Part shown: positions 1 through 4,553 of the stretch, piece by piece
Layout of the letters: each line of letters begins with the position of its first letter
Numbering within the stretch: the stretch's first letter is position 1
Assembly: GCA_949511925.1 (NCBI GenBank)
Contig: CATEYX010000051.1
Coordinates: 1 to 5,091, forward strand
Length of the DNA stretch: 5,091 nt
Reading direction: 5' to 3'
Source: Cryomorphaceae bacterium
Lineage (GTDB): Bacteria > Bacteroidota > Bacteroidia > Flavobacteriales > BACL11
Position numbers and translations under genes: made by a program
The notes under the pieces: model-generated
What the model saw: only the letters and a program-made list of their open reading frames with translations
The model's database searches: none
Told to the model about the DNA's origin: nothing

Positions 1-115
1 CTTTTGATGCATGACCTAAAACTTCTTCTGTTGCAGGATTAATAACTTCATAAGTTTCCTTATTAGAAGAGGGCGACCAATTACCATCAATGAATTGTCC
101 AAATTTTTCGTACAT
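1..115 (-). CDS. Aldehyde dehydrogenase family protein, N-terminal fragment (cut by window edge)
   Basis: This gene starts at an ATG at 113-115 on the minus strand and runs off the left edge, leaving 38 complete codons. The translation begins MYEKFGQFIDGNW and continues with ETYEVINPATEEVLGHASK. That is the usual beginning of NAD(P)-dependent aldehyde dehydrogenases: an 'FIDGxW' strand, then 'xxxVINPATEExL', before the Rossmann fold. Family members oxidise an aldehyde to a carboxylate in the cytoplasm through a catalytic cysteine. The cysteine and the cofactor site lie outside the window, so the substrate cannot be judged. A weak Shine-Dalgarno-like AAGG lies about 13 bases before the ATG. 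The gene is divergent from the GYD-domain gene. The family call is fairly safe despite the short fragment; the subfamily is unknown. Confidence 0.8.
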   Translation of the reverse strand, partial: MYEKFGQFIDGNWSPSSNKETYEVINPATEEVLGHASK

Positions 116-209
116 AATTCGCTAAACCTTAAGTTGATTTTAAAAAATATTTTGTCCCAAATTTTTAACAAATATGTTTTAATGTTTCAAATTAATAAAG
201 GAGATAACA
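116..209. promoter_or_regulatory. Divergent intergenic region between aldehyde dehydrogenase and GYD-domain gene
   Basis: This 94-base, very AT-rich spacer must hold the start signals for both flanking genes. For the leftward gene, a TTGTTA box (165-170, read on minus) is followed after 16 bases by TATTTT, a fair promoter-like match. For the rightward gene I see only isolated -10-like words such as TTTAAT at 178-183, with no convincing -35 at the right distance. No clear operator palindrome was found. Promoter positions are inferred from context and are weak. Confidence 0.35.
197..203 (+). promoter_or_regulatory. Strong Shine-Dalgarno sequence for the GYD-domain gene
   Basis: AAAGGAG lies six bases before the ATG at 210. 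It is among the best ribosome-binding sites in this window and fixes the start of the downstream gene. Several neighbouring genes have weak or no such site, so this small protein may be translated comparatively well. Confidence 0.75.
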
Positions 210-533
210 ATGGCTAAATTTATAGTTATGGGATGTTATACGGCTAAAGGTCTTGGTGGGTTTGTAAGTAATCCAGACACTGACAGAAAAGTTGCAACAA
301 CGGCTCTTTGTGAAGCTGCTGGAGCAAAACTCACTGGTTACGCTGGTCTTAGAGGAAAGTATGATTTTATGGTGGAAGTAGAAGGTACTTTTGAACAGGC
401 TTCTGCATCTGGGATGGTAGCGGTATCTAGTGGAGCTGTTACAGATTTTACAATTCATGAAGTAATTAATCTGAATGCAGTTGCAAAAATTGCAAACAAA
501 ATGGCTTCTGGATACAAAGAACCAGGTAAATAA
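210..533 (+). CDS. GYD-domain small protein
   Basis: This 107-residue soluble protein has no signal peptide or membrane segment. The body fits the GYD domain (Pfam GYD, a ferredoxin-like alpha/beta fold): an opening strand 'KFIVMGCYTAKGL' (residues 3-15), a helix around 25-38, then 'GAKLTGYAGLRGKYDFMVEVEG' in two stretches (38-59). The family-naming Gly-x-Tyr-Asp motif is at 49-52 (GKYD). A second helix and a last strand 'VTDFTIHEVI' (77-86) follow. The length is normal for the family. The biochemical role of GYD proteins is largely undefined; the fold resembles small dimeric alpha/beta-barrel proteins, so ligand binding or a minor enzymatic role is possible but not shown. It has a strong Shine-Dalgarno and is the only plus-strand gene, divergent from an aldehyde dehydrogenase and convergent with the oxygenase block. 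Cys8 and Cys34 are its only cysteines. Family call good, function unknown. Confidence 0.85.
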   Translation: MAKFIVMGCYTAKGLGGFVSNPDTDRKVATTALCEAAGAKLTGYAGLRGKYDFMVEVEGTFEQASASGMVAVSSGAVTDFTIHEVINLNAVAKIANKMASGYKEPGK

Positions 534-542
534 AAAAAATTA

Positions 543-570
543 AACTTCCAGTTTGAAAGAGCTGGAAGTT
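543..570 (-). terminator. Rho-independent terminator for the minus-strand block, possibly bidirectional
   Basis: AACTTCCAG (543-551) pairs perfectly with CTGGAAGTT (562-570), giving a 9-bp stem with a 10-base loop. Read on the minus strand, the stem is followed by TAA and then eight T residues (complement of 532-539), the expected form of an intrinsic terminator for the leftward genes ending at 612. Read on the plus strand the tail is AATTAACTTC, which lacks a T run, so termination of the GYD transcript here would be weaker. The T run overlaps the GYD stop codon region, so the convergent genes share this element. Confidence 0.7.
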
Positions 571-580
571 AATTAACTTC
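565..580. repeat. Perfect 16-bp palindrome GAAGTTAATTAACTTC
   Basis: The sequence is identical to its own reverse complement. As RNA it could form a 6-bp stem with an AATT loop. Its left half shares bases 565-570 with the right arm of the terminator hairpin at 543-570, so the two folds exclude each other. It sits in the convergent spacer between the GYD gene and the small membrane protein gene. It could be a second terminator stem, a protein-binding site or chance in an AT-rich spacer. Confidence 0.5.
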
Positions 581-611
581 AAATAAAGCTAGAAACATTT
601 TACCAGATAGA

Positions 612-812
612 TCATCTATCATCATCATCTTGAGTTGTAGTTTTTTTAGTTACTACTTCTGGGAAAATCCATATGCCAATTATCATCAGTACTGTTACAA
701 AAAATAGTATGTATATTAAGTTAGCTTGACCAAATAATTTTTCATAAAATGAAACACCTGTAGATACAGCTATAATGTAAATTGTAAGAAAAATTTTTAT
801 CTTTATCGGCAC
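612..812 (-). CDS. Small two-helix membrane protein, unknown function
   Basis: This 66-residue protein has two predicted membrane helices, about residues 6-22 (IFLTIYIIAVSTGV) and 32-50 (LIYILFFVTVLMIIGIWIF). A short loop with charged residues (YEKLFGQ) joins them, and the tail is hydrophilic and ends in DDDDR. I do not recognise a family. The start is GTG at 810-812: it is the only standard start codon between the upstream in-frame stop (864-866) and the hydrophobic region, and the first in-frame ATG would be inside helix 2. No good Shine-Dalgarno is visible, so translation may be weak or coupled. It follows the hydroxylase gene by 44 bases on the same strand and is the last gene before the terminator. 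The coherent hydrophobic pattern and position make a real gene likely. It could be an accessory subunit of the membrane hydroxylase, which is inference from position only. Confidence 0.6.
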   Translation of the reverse strand: MPIKIKIFLTIYIIAVSTGVSFYEKLFGQANLIYILFFVTVLMIIGIWIFPEVVTKKTTTQDDDDR

Positions 813-856
813 CTGTAACTTTTTATGATCATTTTTATTATTTCTTATACAGCTGG

Positions 857-1642
857 TTAATTCTTATGTTTTGCTTCTAACACTTCTTTTTTTACATATT
901 TTGTACTGTAGCCATTAAAAAAATGTCCAAGTAACCCTCTATTTAGATCCGATGTACCAAACAACCAGTCGCCAAAAGGAAATGTTAAATTCATATTTAG
1001 ACCCATCATAATTCCTTTGTTGTGGTGAGCAGCATGGTGTCTTCTTATTGTGTTTATGAAAGGCATGTTTCTCACAATAATATTATCTTTAACATGGCAA
1101 AAAAAATGCATGACTTCATAAAGTAAATAAAATGATGTAGTGGAGCAGATAAACAGCCATCCAACATTTGGAGTAATAATCCAACTTAATACCAAAACTC
1201 CAGGTGCAGATAGTACAGCTATAAAGACTGCTAAGGCGTAAGGAGGAAACAAAGTCACTCTCCAGTCATGTGTGCCTGCGAACCTCATTTCTTGTTCAGT
1301 AAAAAATTGATGATGCTGTAAAGTGTGTCTTGAATAAATTGCTTTTGCTCCAGGAAAAGGTCTTGGCTGATGCATAACGAATCTATGTATCCACCATTCA
1401 AATAAATTTGATCCAATTATAGTTACAGGAATAATTGTCCATTCCCACCATAAAACATTAGAAACATGAGAGTTAAAATAATATATTGCAGAAAGACCTA
1501 TTGCAAATATCATTGCCAAATGGACAAAGCCATTATACCAGCCTCTAAGATTGTCTCTATATTTTTTTCTAAACTCTTCTTGTCCCTCGTAAAAATTACC
1601 TTTTTTTAATTCAAGTTTATCGTCTAAATTTTCTGCACTCAT
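857..1642 (-). CDS. Fatty acid hydroxylase / sterol desaturase family membrane di-iron enzyme
   Basis: This 261-residue integral membrane protein carries the full set of histidine clusters of the fatty-acid-hydroxylase superfamily: HX4H at 86-91 (HRFVMH), HX3HH at 106-111 (HTLQHH), HX3H at 179-183 (HFFCH) and HX2HH at 203-207 within RRHHAAHH. These bind a di-iron centre that uses O2 to hydroxylate or desaturate a lipid. Two hydrophobic hairpins (about 37-82 and 130-178) place the active site at the cytoplasmic face of the membrane. The C-terminal 'FPFGDWLFGT' (221-230) is the usual closing motif of the family. Length is normal. The substrate (fatty acyl chain, sterol, carotenoid or other lipid) cannot be decided. 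The ATG at 1640-1642 has AGGAG seven bases upstream. The gene has its own likely promoter and operator (1670-1699), lies 63 bases after the PhyH gene, and is followed by a small membrane protein gene. Confidence 0.88.
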   Translation of the reverse strand: MSAENLDDKLELKKGNFYEGQEEFRKKYRDNLRGWYNGFVHLAMIFAIGLSAIYYFNSHVSNVLWWEWTIIPVTIIGSNLFEWWIHRFVMHQPRPFPGAKAIYSRHTLQHHQFFTEQEMRFAGTHDWRVTLFPPYALAVFIAVLSAPGVLVLSWIITPNVGWLFICSTTSFYLLYEVMHFFCHVKDNIIVRNMPFINTIRRHHAAHHNKGIMMGLNMNLTFPFGDWLFGTSDLNRGLLGHFFNGYSTKYVKKEVLEAKHKN

Positions 1643-1649
1643 TTTAATT

Positions 1650-1654
1650 CTCCT
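1650..1654 (-). promoter_or_regulatory. Shine-Dalgarno AGGAG of the membrane hydroxylase gene
   Basis: Read on the minus strand, TTAGGAGAA lies seven bases before the ATG at 1642. The spacing is ideal and fixes this start. It falls within the roughly 20-base leader predicted from the promoter just upstream. Confidence 0.75.
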
Positions 1655-1669
1655 AATTAATATATCTGT

Positions 1670-1699
1670 AATATATCACTGATACTCAGTATTAGTCAA
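1670..1699 (-). promoter_or_regulatory. Promoter of the membrane hydroxylase gene (TTGACT, 18 bases, TATATT)
   Basis: On the minus strand a -35 box TTGACT (1694-1699, five of six to consensus) is followed after 18 bases by TATATT (1670-1675, five of six). The -10 is preceded by TGA, giving an extended TGn -10. The expected start of transcription is near 1663, which leaves a leader of about 20 bases containing the AGGAG. This is the best promoter-like match in the window, and it means the hydroxylase can be expressed apart from the upstream genes. The call rests on consensus matching only. Confidence 0.55.
1676..1698. promoter_or_regulatory. Probable operator: imperfect 23-bp palindrome in the promoter spacer
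   Basis: Read on the minus strand, the arms TGACTAATACT and AGTATCAGTGA flank a central G. Nine of eleven positions are symmetric, and the inner five on each side (ATACT/AGTAT) are perfect. The palindrome fills the space between the -35 and -10 boxes and overlaps most of the -35. A dimeric repressor bound there would block RNA polymerase. No regulator gene is present in the window, so the binding protein is unknown. The placement makes this more persuasive than the palindrome alone would be. Confidence 0.5.
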
Positions 1700-1705
1700 T
1701 AACAA

Positions 1706-2590
1706 TTAAGAACTTTCTTTTTGTTGAATTGCAAAAATTGATGAATATCCATTATTCCAATTAGGTGGCACTTGATAATCTCCTGCGTCACAATGTATTT
1801 TATTGTTATAGATACCCCTTACAATTTCTTGTTCATATTTGGATTTTAATGGTTGGGGAGTAAAAGGAACTGAATCACCAGAGCTCAAAACATAAAGCAT
1901 AAGCGGCCTTGATGTTTTGGAGTTGTTGGGTTTAGAGCCATGAATTGTTCTGTAGTTATGAATAGTAATTGATCCAGCATTTCCTTTTAAAATTTTATTT
2001 TTTGATAGATCTATTTTTGATAAATCATTATCATTTATATTTCCTATCCATTTTGACTCATCATAATGTGAAAAAACTTCTTTTTTATGAGATCCAGATA
2101 TAATTTCAAGTGGTCCTTGTAGCTCGTCACAGTCCTCAAGGTATACTCCAATGGTTAACACAGAATCATTAGTATGTGGAAAATATGGTTTATCTTGATG
2201 CCATTTTACTTCGGTTCCACCTTTTGGATTTTTAAAATTAAGTTTTGATTGATAGAATCTGACACAAGAACCTAATAAATCTTCTGCAATATCTCCTATA
2301 GGTCCGTCTAAAAGTAATTTCCATAAATCATTACTGTAATCACAAGGACTAGAAACTCTTCTTAATTTTGGATTTTGAAATGTATGGTCTTTCTGAAGGT
2401 CATATACAGTGTCTGAATTGGATAATACTTTACTTTTTTCAATAAACTCTTCCACTGAAAGCTTAGCTTTATTAAGCCAATTTCTATTTAAAACTTCGTC
2501 AACTTTAATTCCACCTTCTTCAAAATATTCTTCTCTTTGGTTTTTTGTTAAGATTTTAAGTGGATTATTTAATATTTTTTTTGTCAGCAT
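1706..2590 (-). CDS. Phytanoyl-CoA dioxygenase (PhyH) family Fe(II)/2-oxoglutarate oxygenase
   Basis: This is a 294-residue soluble enzyme counted from the ATG at 2588-2590. The iron-binding triad is visible: the HxD motif in 'VKWHQDKPYF' (His131, Asp133) and the distal histidine in 'TIHGSKPN' (His217). Arg228 in 'TSRPLM' is placed to bind 2-oxoglutarate. The preceding 'FYQSKLNFKNPKGG' and the 'GPLEIISGSHK' turn are typical of the PhyH family. Members couple oxidative decarboxylation of 2-oxoglutarate to hydroxylation of a small molecule or acyl-CoA; the substrate here is unknown. It lacks the features I would expect of ectoine hydroxylase. A longer reading from TTG at 2600-2602 adds four residues, but I prefer the ATG because the TTG sits beside the likely -10 box. 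Neither start has a Shine-Dalgarno. The gene lies 57 bases after dctM and may act on a compound imported by that transporter, which is inference. Confidence 0.88.
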   Translation of the reverse strand: MLTKKILNNPLKILTKNQREEYFEEGGIKVDEVLNRNWLNKAKLSVEEFIEKSKVLSNSDTVYDLQKDHTFQNPKLRRVSSPCDYSNDLWKLLLDGPIGDIAEDLLGSCVRFYQSKLNFKNPKGGTEVKWHQDKPYFPHTNDSVLTIGVYLEDCDELQGPLEIISGSHKKEVFSHYDESKWIGNINDNDLSKIDLSKNKILKGNAGSITIHNYRTIHGSKPNNSKTSRPLMLYVLSSGDSVPFTPQPLKSKYEQEIVRGIYNNKIHCDAGDYQVPPNWNNGYSSIFAIQQKESS

Positions 2591-2602
2591 ATTTATAAAC
2601 AA

Positions 2603-2636
2603 AATATATATTGTCTAGAAAAATTGATAATGTCAA
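2603..2636 (-). promoter_or_regulatory. Candidate promoter of the PhyH-family gene
   Basis: Read on the minus strand, TATATT (2603-2608, five of six to the -10 consensus) lies 12 bases before the ATG. A -35-like TTATCA (2625-2630) sits 16 bases upstream of it. A perfect TTGACA (2631-2636) is also present, but its spacing is long: 22 bases to this -10, or 20 to an overlapping TATATA. Either choice puts the transcription start about four to six bases before the ATG, giving an almost leaderless message, consistent with the missing Shine-Dalgarno. Box assignment is uncertain because the spacer is AT-rich. Confidence 0.38.
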
Positions 2637-2647
2637 TATCTGATATA

Positions 2648-3973
2648 TTACTGACCTTCAAAACCAAGCAACCTTTCTGGTAACCATGTTACTGTCTCTG
2701 GAAATATCAAAACTACTATTAAGGCAACTATTTGAATTAATACAAAAGGTATTACTCCTTTATACATTGAGGATAGTGTTATTTCCGCTGGGGATACACC
2801 TCTTAAGTAAAAAATTGCAGGTGCCATAGGTGGTGTCAAATAACTTGTTTGAATCATTATCAAAACTAATACACAGAACCAAACTGGATCAAAACCCACT
2901 AGAACTATCAAAGGTATAAATATTGGAATAAAAATTAATAATATTGATATCCATTCTAAAAAAAAACCAGCAATAAAAATTATTCCTAAAAATGCAAATA
3001 ACAGGAACCATGGTGATAAATTAAAGGAATTTACTATTTCCTTCATTAAAGACATTCCTCCTGTTGCTGCAAAAACTCCTGTAAACAAACTACCAGCCAT
3101 TAATATAAACATTATCATTGCTGTGATAGTAATAGTTTTAATTAGAGCTTCTTTAAAAGTTTTAAGAGTAAATTTTTTATAGATTACAGATAAAATCAAA
3201 GCTCCAGCTGCCCCTAATGCAGCAGCCTCTGTGGGTGCTGCCCACCCCAACATTATTGAGCCTAATACAGAAAATATCATTAACAATGGAGGCACTAAAG
3301 CTTTAAATGTAATAAACATTTTTTGATTAAATGATAATCTGTCTATTTCATCTTCTTCATTAATTGTTGGTCCATTTTCTGGTCTAACGATGCACAATAT
3401 AATAATATAAATTATATATAGGGAGGCTAATATTAATCCTGGAAAAATCATTCCAACCATTAAATCCCCAATAGAAACATCTGCTATTGGTCCTAACACA
3501 ACAACGACAACAGAAGGCGGAATGATTGTTCCTAAAGATCCACCCGCACAAATAGTTCCAGATATTAAAGAATGAGAGTATTTATGTTTTAGCATTGCAG
3601 GTATCGCTAACAAACCTACAACAGATTCTGTTGCTCCTATCACACCAGTCGAAGCTGCAAAAATTATACACATAATTATAGCTCCTATGGCTAAACCACC
3701 TGGTAACCTTCTAGTCCACATATGTATGGCGCTGAAAAGTTGTTGAGCAATTCCAGATCTTTCAAGCATAGATCCCATGAACACAAACAATGGTACAGCA
3801 GCTAATATAAAATTAGATGCTATACCCTCAATCTTAGATATAAATTGAAAAAAAACGGCATCTCCAAAAGTAAAAATTCCAAAAATAAATGCACTTCCTA
3901 TTAGTGAAAAAGCGACAGGAAAACCTAAAAAAATAAGCACAAACAAAGCTGGAAACATCAATAAGGAGAGCAT
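2648..3973 (-). CDS. dctM: TRAP transporter large permease subunit (DctM family)
   Basis: This 441-residue, highly hydrophobic protein has about a dozen membrane segments. It forms the transport channel of a TRAP system, which uses an ion gradient to import a solute delivered by a periplasmic binding protein. Family motifs appear in order: 'AVPLFVFMGSMLERSG' (59-74), 'GGSLGTIIPPS' (144-154), 'GWAAPTEAAALGA' (243-255) and 'LTPPMAPAIFYLRG' (379-392). The length is normal and no fusion is seen. The ATG at 3971-3973 overlaps the dctQ stop in a TAATG arrangement sharing one base, and AAGGA lies nine bases upstream inside dctQ, so translation is likely coupled. The overall type, with the partner proteins, fits the mannitol/chloroaromatic class of TRAP systems. 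The symbol names the subunit only; C4-dicarboxylate specificity is not implied. Confidence 0.95.
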   Translation of the reverse strand: MLSLLMFPALFVLIFLGFPVAFSLIGSAFIFGIFTFGDAVFFQFISKIEGIASNFILAAVPLFVFMGSMLERSGIAQQLFSAIHMWTRRLPGGLAIGAIIMCIIFAASTGVIGATESVVGLLAIPAMLKHKYSHSLISGTICAGGSLGTIIPPSVVVVVLGPIADVSIGDLMVGMIFPGLILASLYIIYIIILCIVRPENGPTINEEDEIDRLSFNQKMFITFKALVPPLLMIFSVLGSIMLGWAAPTEAAALGAAGALILSVIYKKFTLKTFKEALIKTITITAMIMFILMAGSLFTGVFAATGGMSLMKEIVNSFNLSPWFLLFAFLGIIFIAGFFLEWISILLIFIPIFIPLIVLVGFDPVWFCVLVLIMIQTSYLTPPMAPAIFYLRGVSPAEITLSSMYKGVIPFVLIQIVALIVVLIFPETVTWLPERLLGFEGQ

Positions 3974-4482
3974 TATATTTTTTCCTTATTTTCTTTTATA
4001 GAAATTATTGCTTTAAGACATTCTACAACGACCTGCAGAAATAGAATAAAAAAACTTATAAATATAATAAAATGCATTGGCCAAATTAAAGGGTTCCACG
4101 CTGATTGCCCTGTTGTTTCGCCACTTAAAAATGAGTTTTGTGTATGTTCTAAAAGTCTTAAAGATAGTACGCTTAAACATGGAATTATAAGAAAAAAATA
4201 AAGAATTAAATCTACTATAGACTTAGTTCTTTTTTTCATTTTGTTATAAAATATATCAATTCTTATATGTGATTGTTTTTTTAAAGTTAAGGCTCCTCCC
4301 AACAAAAAGTGAAATCCCATAAGCAAATATCCAAATTCATACGCCCATATAGTTGGGTTTCCAAATAAATATCTAGAAAAAACTTCGTAACAAGTTGCTA
4401 CTACCAAAGGTATTATTAAAGCAGACGCTATATATCCTGGTGTACAAGTTAATAATTCCAAATATTTGATTAATTTTTTCAA
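3973..4482 (-). CDS. dctQ: TRAP transporter small permease subunit (DctQ family)
   Basis: This 169-residue protein has four predicted membrane helices (about 17-35, 47-66, 87-110 and 133-156), the normal DctQ topology. Family signatures are 'EVFSRYLFGNPTIWAYE' (33-49), 'HIRID' (72-76) and the late 'SAWNPLIWPMHF' (127-138), the last typical of the mannitol/chloroaromatic (FcbT2-like) branch. It pairs with DctM to form the membrane complex. The start is taken as TTG at 4480-4482, because there is no in-frame ATG between the upstream stop (4519-4521) and helix 2. There is no Shine-Dalgarno at a usable distance; the nearest GGAG is 21 bases away and lies in a hairpin stem. The gene is separated from dctP by 71 bases with a hairpin and overlaps dctM by one base. 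The function is clear; the exact start is less certain. Confidence 0.92.
   Translation of the reverse strand: MKKLIKYLELLTCTPGYIASALIIPLVVATCYEVFSRYLFGNPTIWAYEFGYLLMGFHFLLGGALTLKKQSHIRIDIFYNKMKKRTKSIVDLILYFFLIIPCLSVLSLRLLEHTQNSFLSGETTGQSAWNPLIWPMHFIIFISFFILFLQVVVECLKAIISIKENKEKI
3983..3987 (-). promoter_or_regulatory. Internal ribosome-binding site for dctM within dctQ
   Basis: Read on the minus strand, AAGGA lies nine bases before the dctM ATG and inside the last codons of dctQ. Together with the one-base TAATG overlap this points to translational coupling, which keeps the two permease subunits in balance. Confidence 0.6.
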
Positions 4483-4503
4483 TTTTTTTATATTAAGCTT
4501 AAA

Positions 4504-4535
4504 CTCCAGTCCTAAATTTTATATTAGTACTGGAG
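4504..4535 (-). terminator. Intercistronic hairpin between dctP and dctQ (attenuator or message stabiliser)
   Basis: CTCCAGT (4504-4510) pairs with ACTGGAG (4529-4535). After a single C/T mismatch the stem continues with CTAA (4512-4515) against TTAG (4524-4527), closing an eight-base loop. In the leftward reading direction the stem is followed by only TTTAAGC, so it is unlikely to terminate all transcripts. Hairpins between a binding-protein gene and its permease genes commonly lower downstream expression or protect the upstream message, and that is the likely role here. In the plus direction the tail CTTTTAGTTTTTAC is richer in T, but no plus-strand gene ends here. Confidence 0.5.
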
Positions 4536-4553
4536 CTTTTAGTTTTTACTTAA

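Noticed and set aside
192..458. Minus-strand ORF of 88 codons opposite the GYD gene
   Set aside because: It is a shadow of the GYD gene. Its composition (many Ser, His, Tyr and Cys) is that of an antisense frame, it has no domain, and the plus-strand gene has a strong ribosome-binding site.
606..620. GATAGAT/ATCTATC inverted repeat and neighbouring ATC repeats
   Set aside because: A one-base loop is unlikely to fold as RNA, and the ATC run simply encodes the Asp-rich tail of the small membrane protein.
738..756. TTTCAT/ATGAAA inverted repeat inside the small membrane protein gene
   Set aside because: It is a short A/T-rich repeat within coding sequence (the loop between helices), of a kind expected by chance at this base composition.
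1706..2590. Ectoine hydroxylase (EctD) identity for the PhyH-family protein
   Set aside because: Only the general PhyH iron and 2-oxoglutarate motifs are shared. The sequence around HxD does not resemble the EctD signature as I know it, and no ectoine synthesis genes are nearby.
2591..2602. Longer N-terminus of the PhyH protein from a TTG at 2600-2602
   Set aside because: The extra four residues add nothing recognisable, there is no Shine-Dalgarno, and the TTG sits directly next to the candidate -10 box. The ATG at 2590 is preferred, although this is not certain.
2409..2618. Plus-strand ORF of 69 codons opposite the start of the PhyH gene
   Set aside because: It lies antisense to a well-supported enzyme gene, shows no recognisable motif and has no convincing start signals.
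2624..2638. ATTGA/TCAAT hairpin followed by TTTTC after dctM, as a terminator
   Set aside because: The stem is only five A/T-rich base pairs and overlaps the TTGACA word, so it is too weak to call a terminator.
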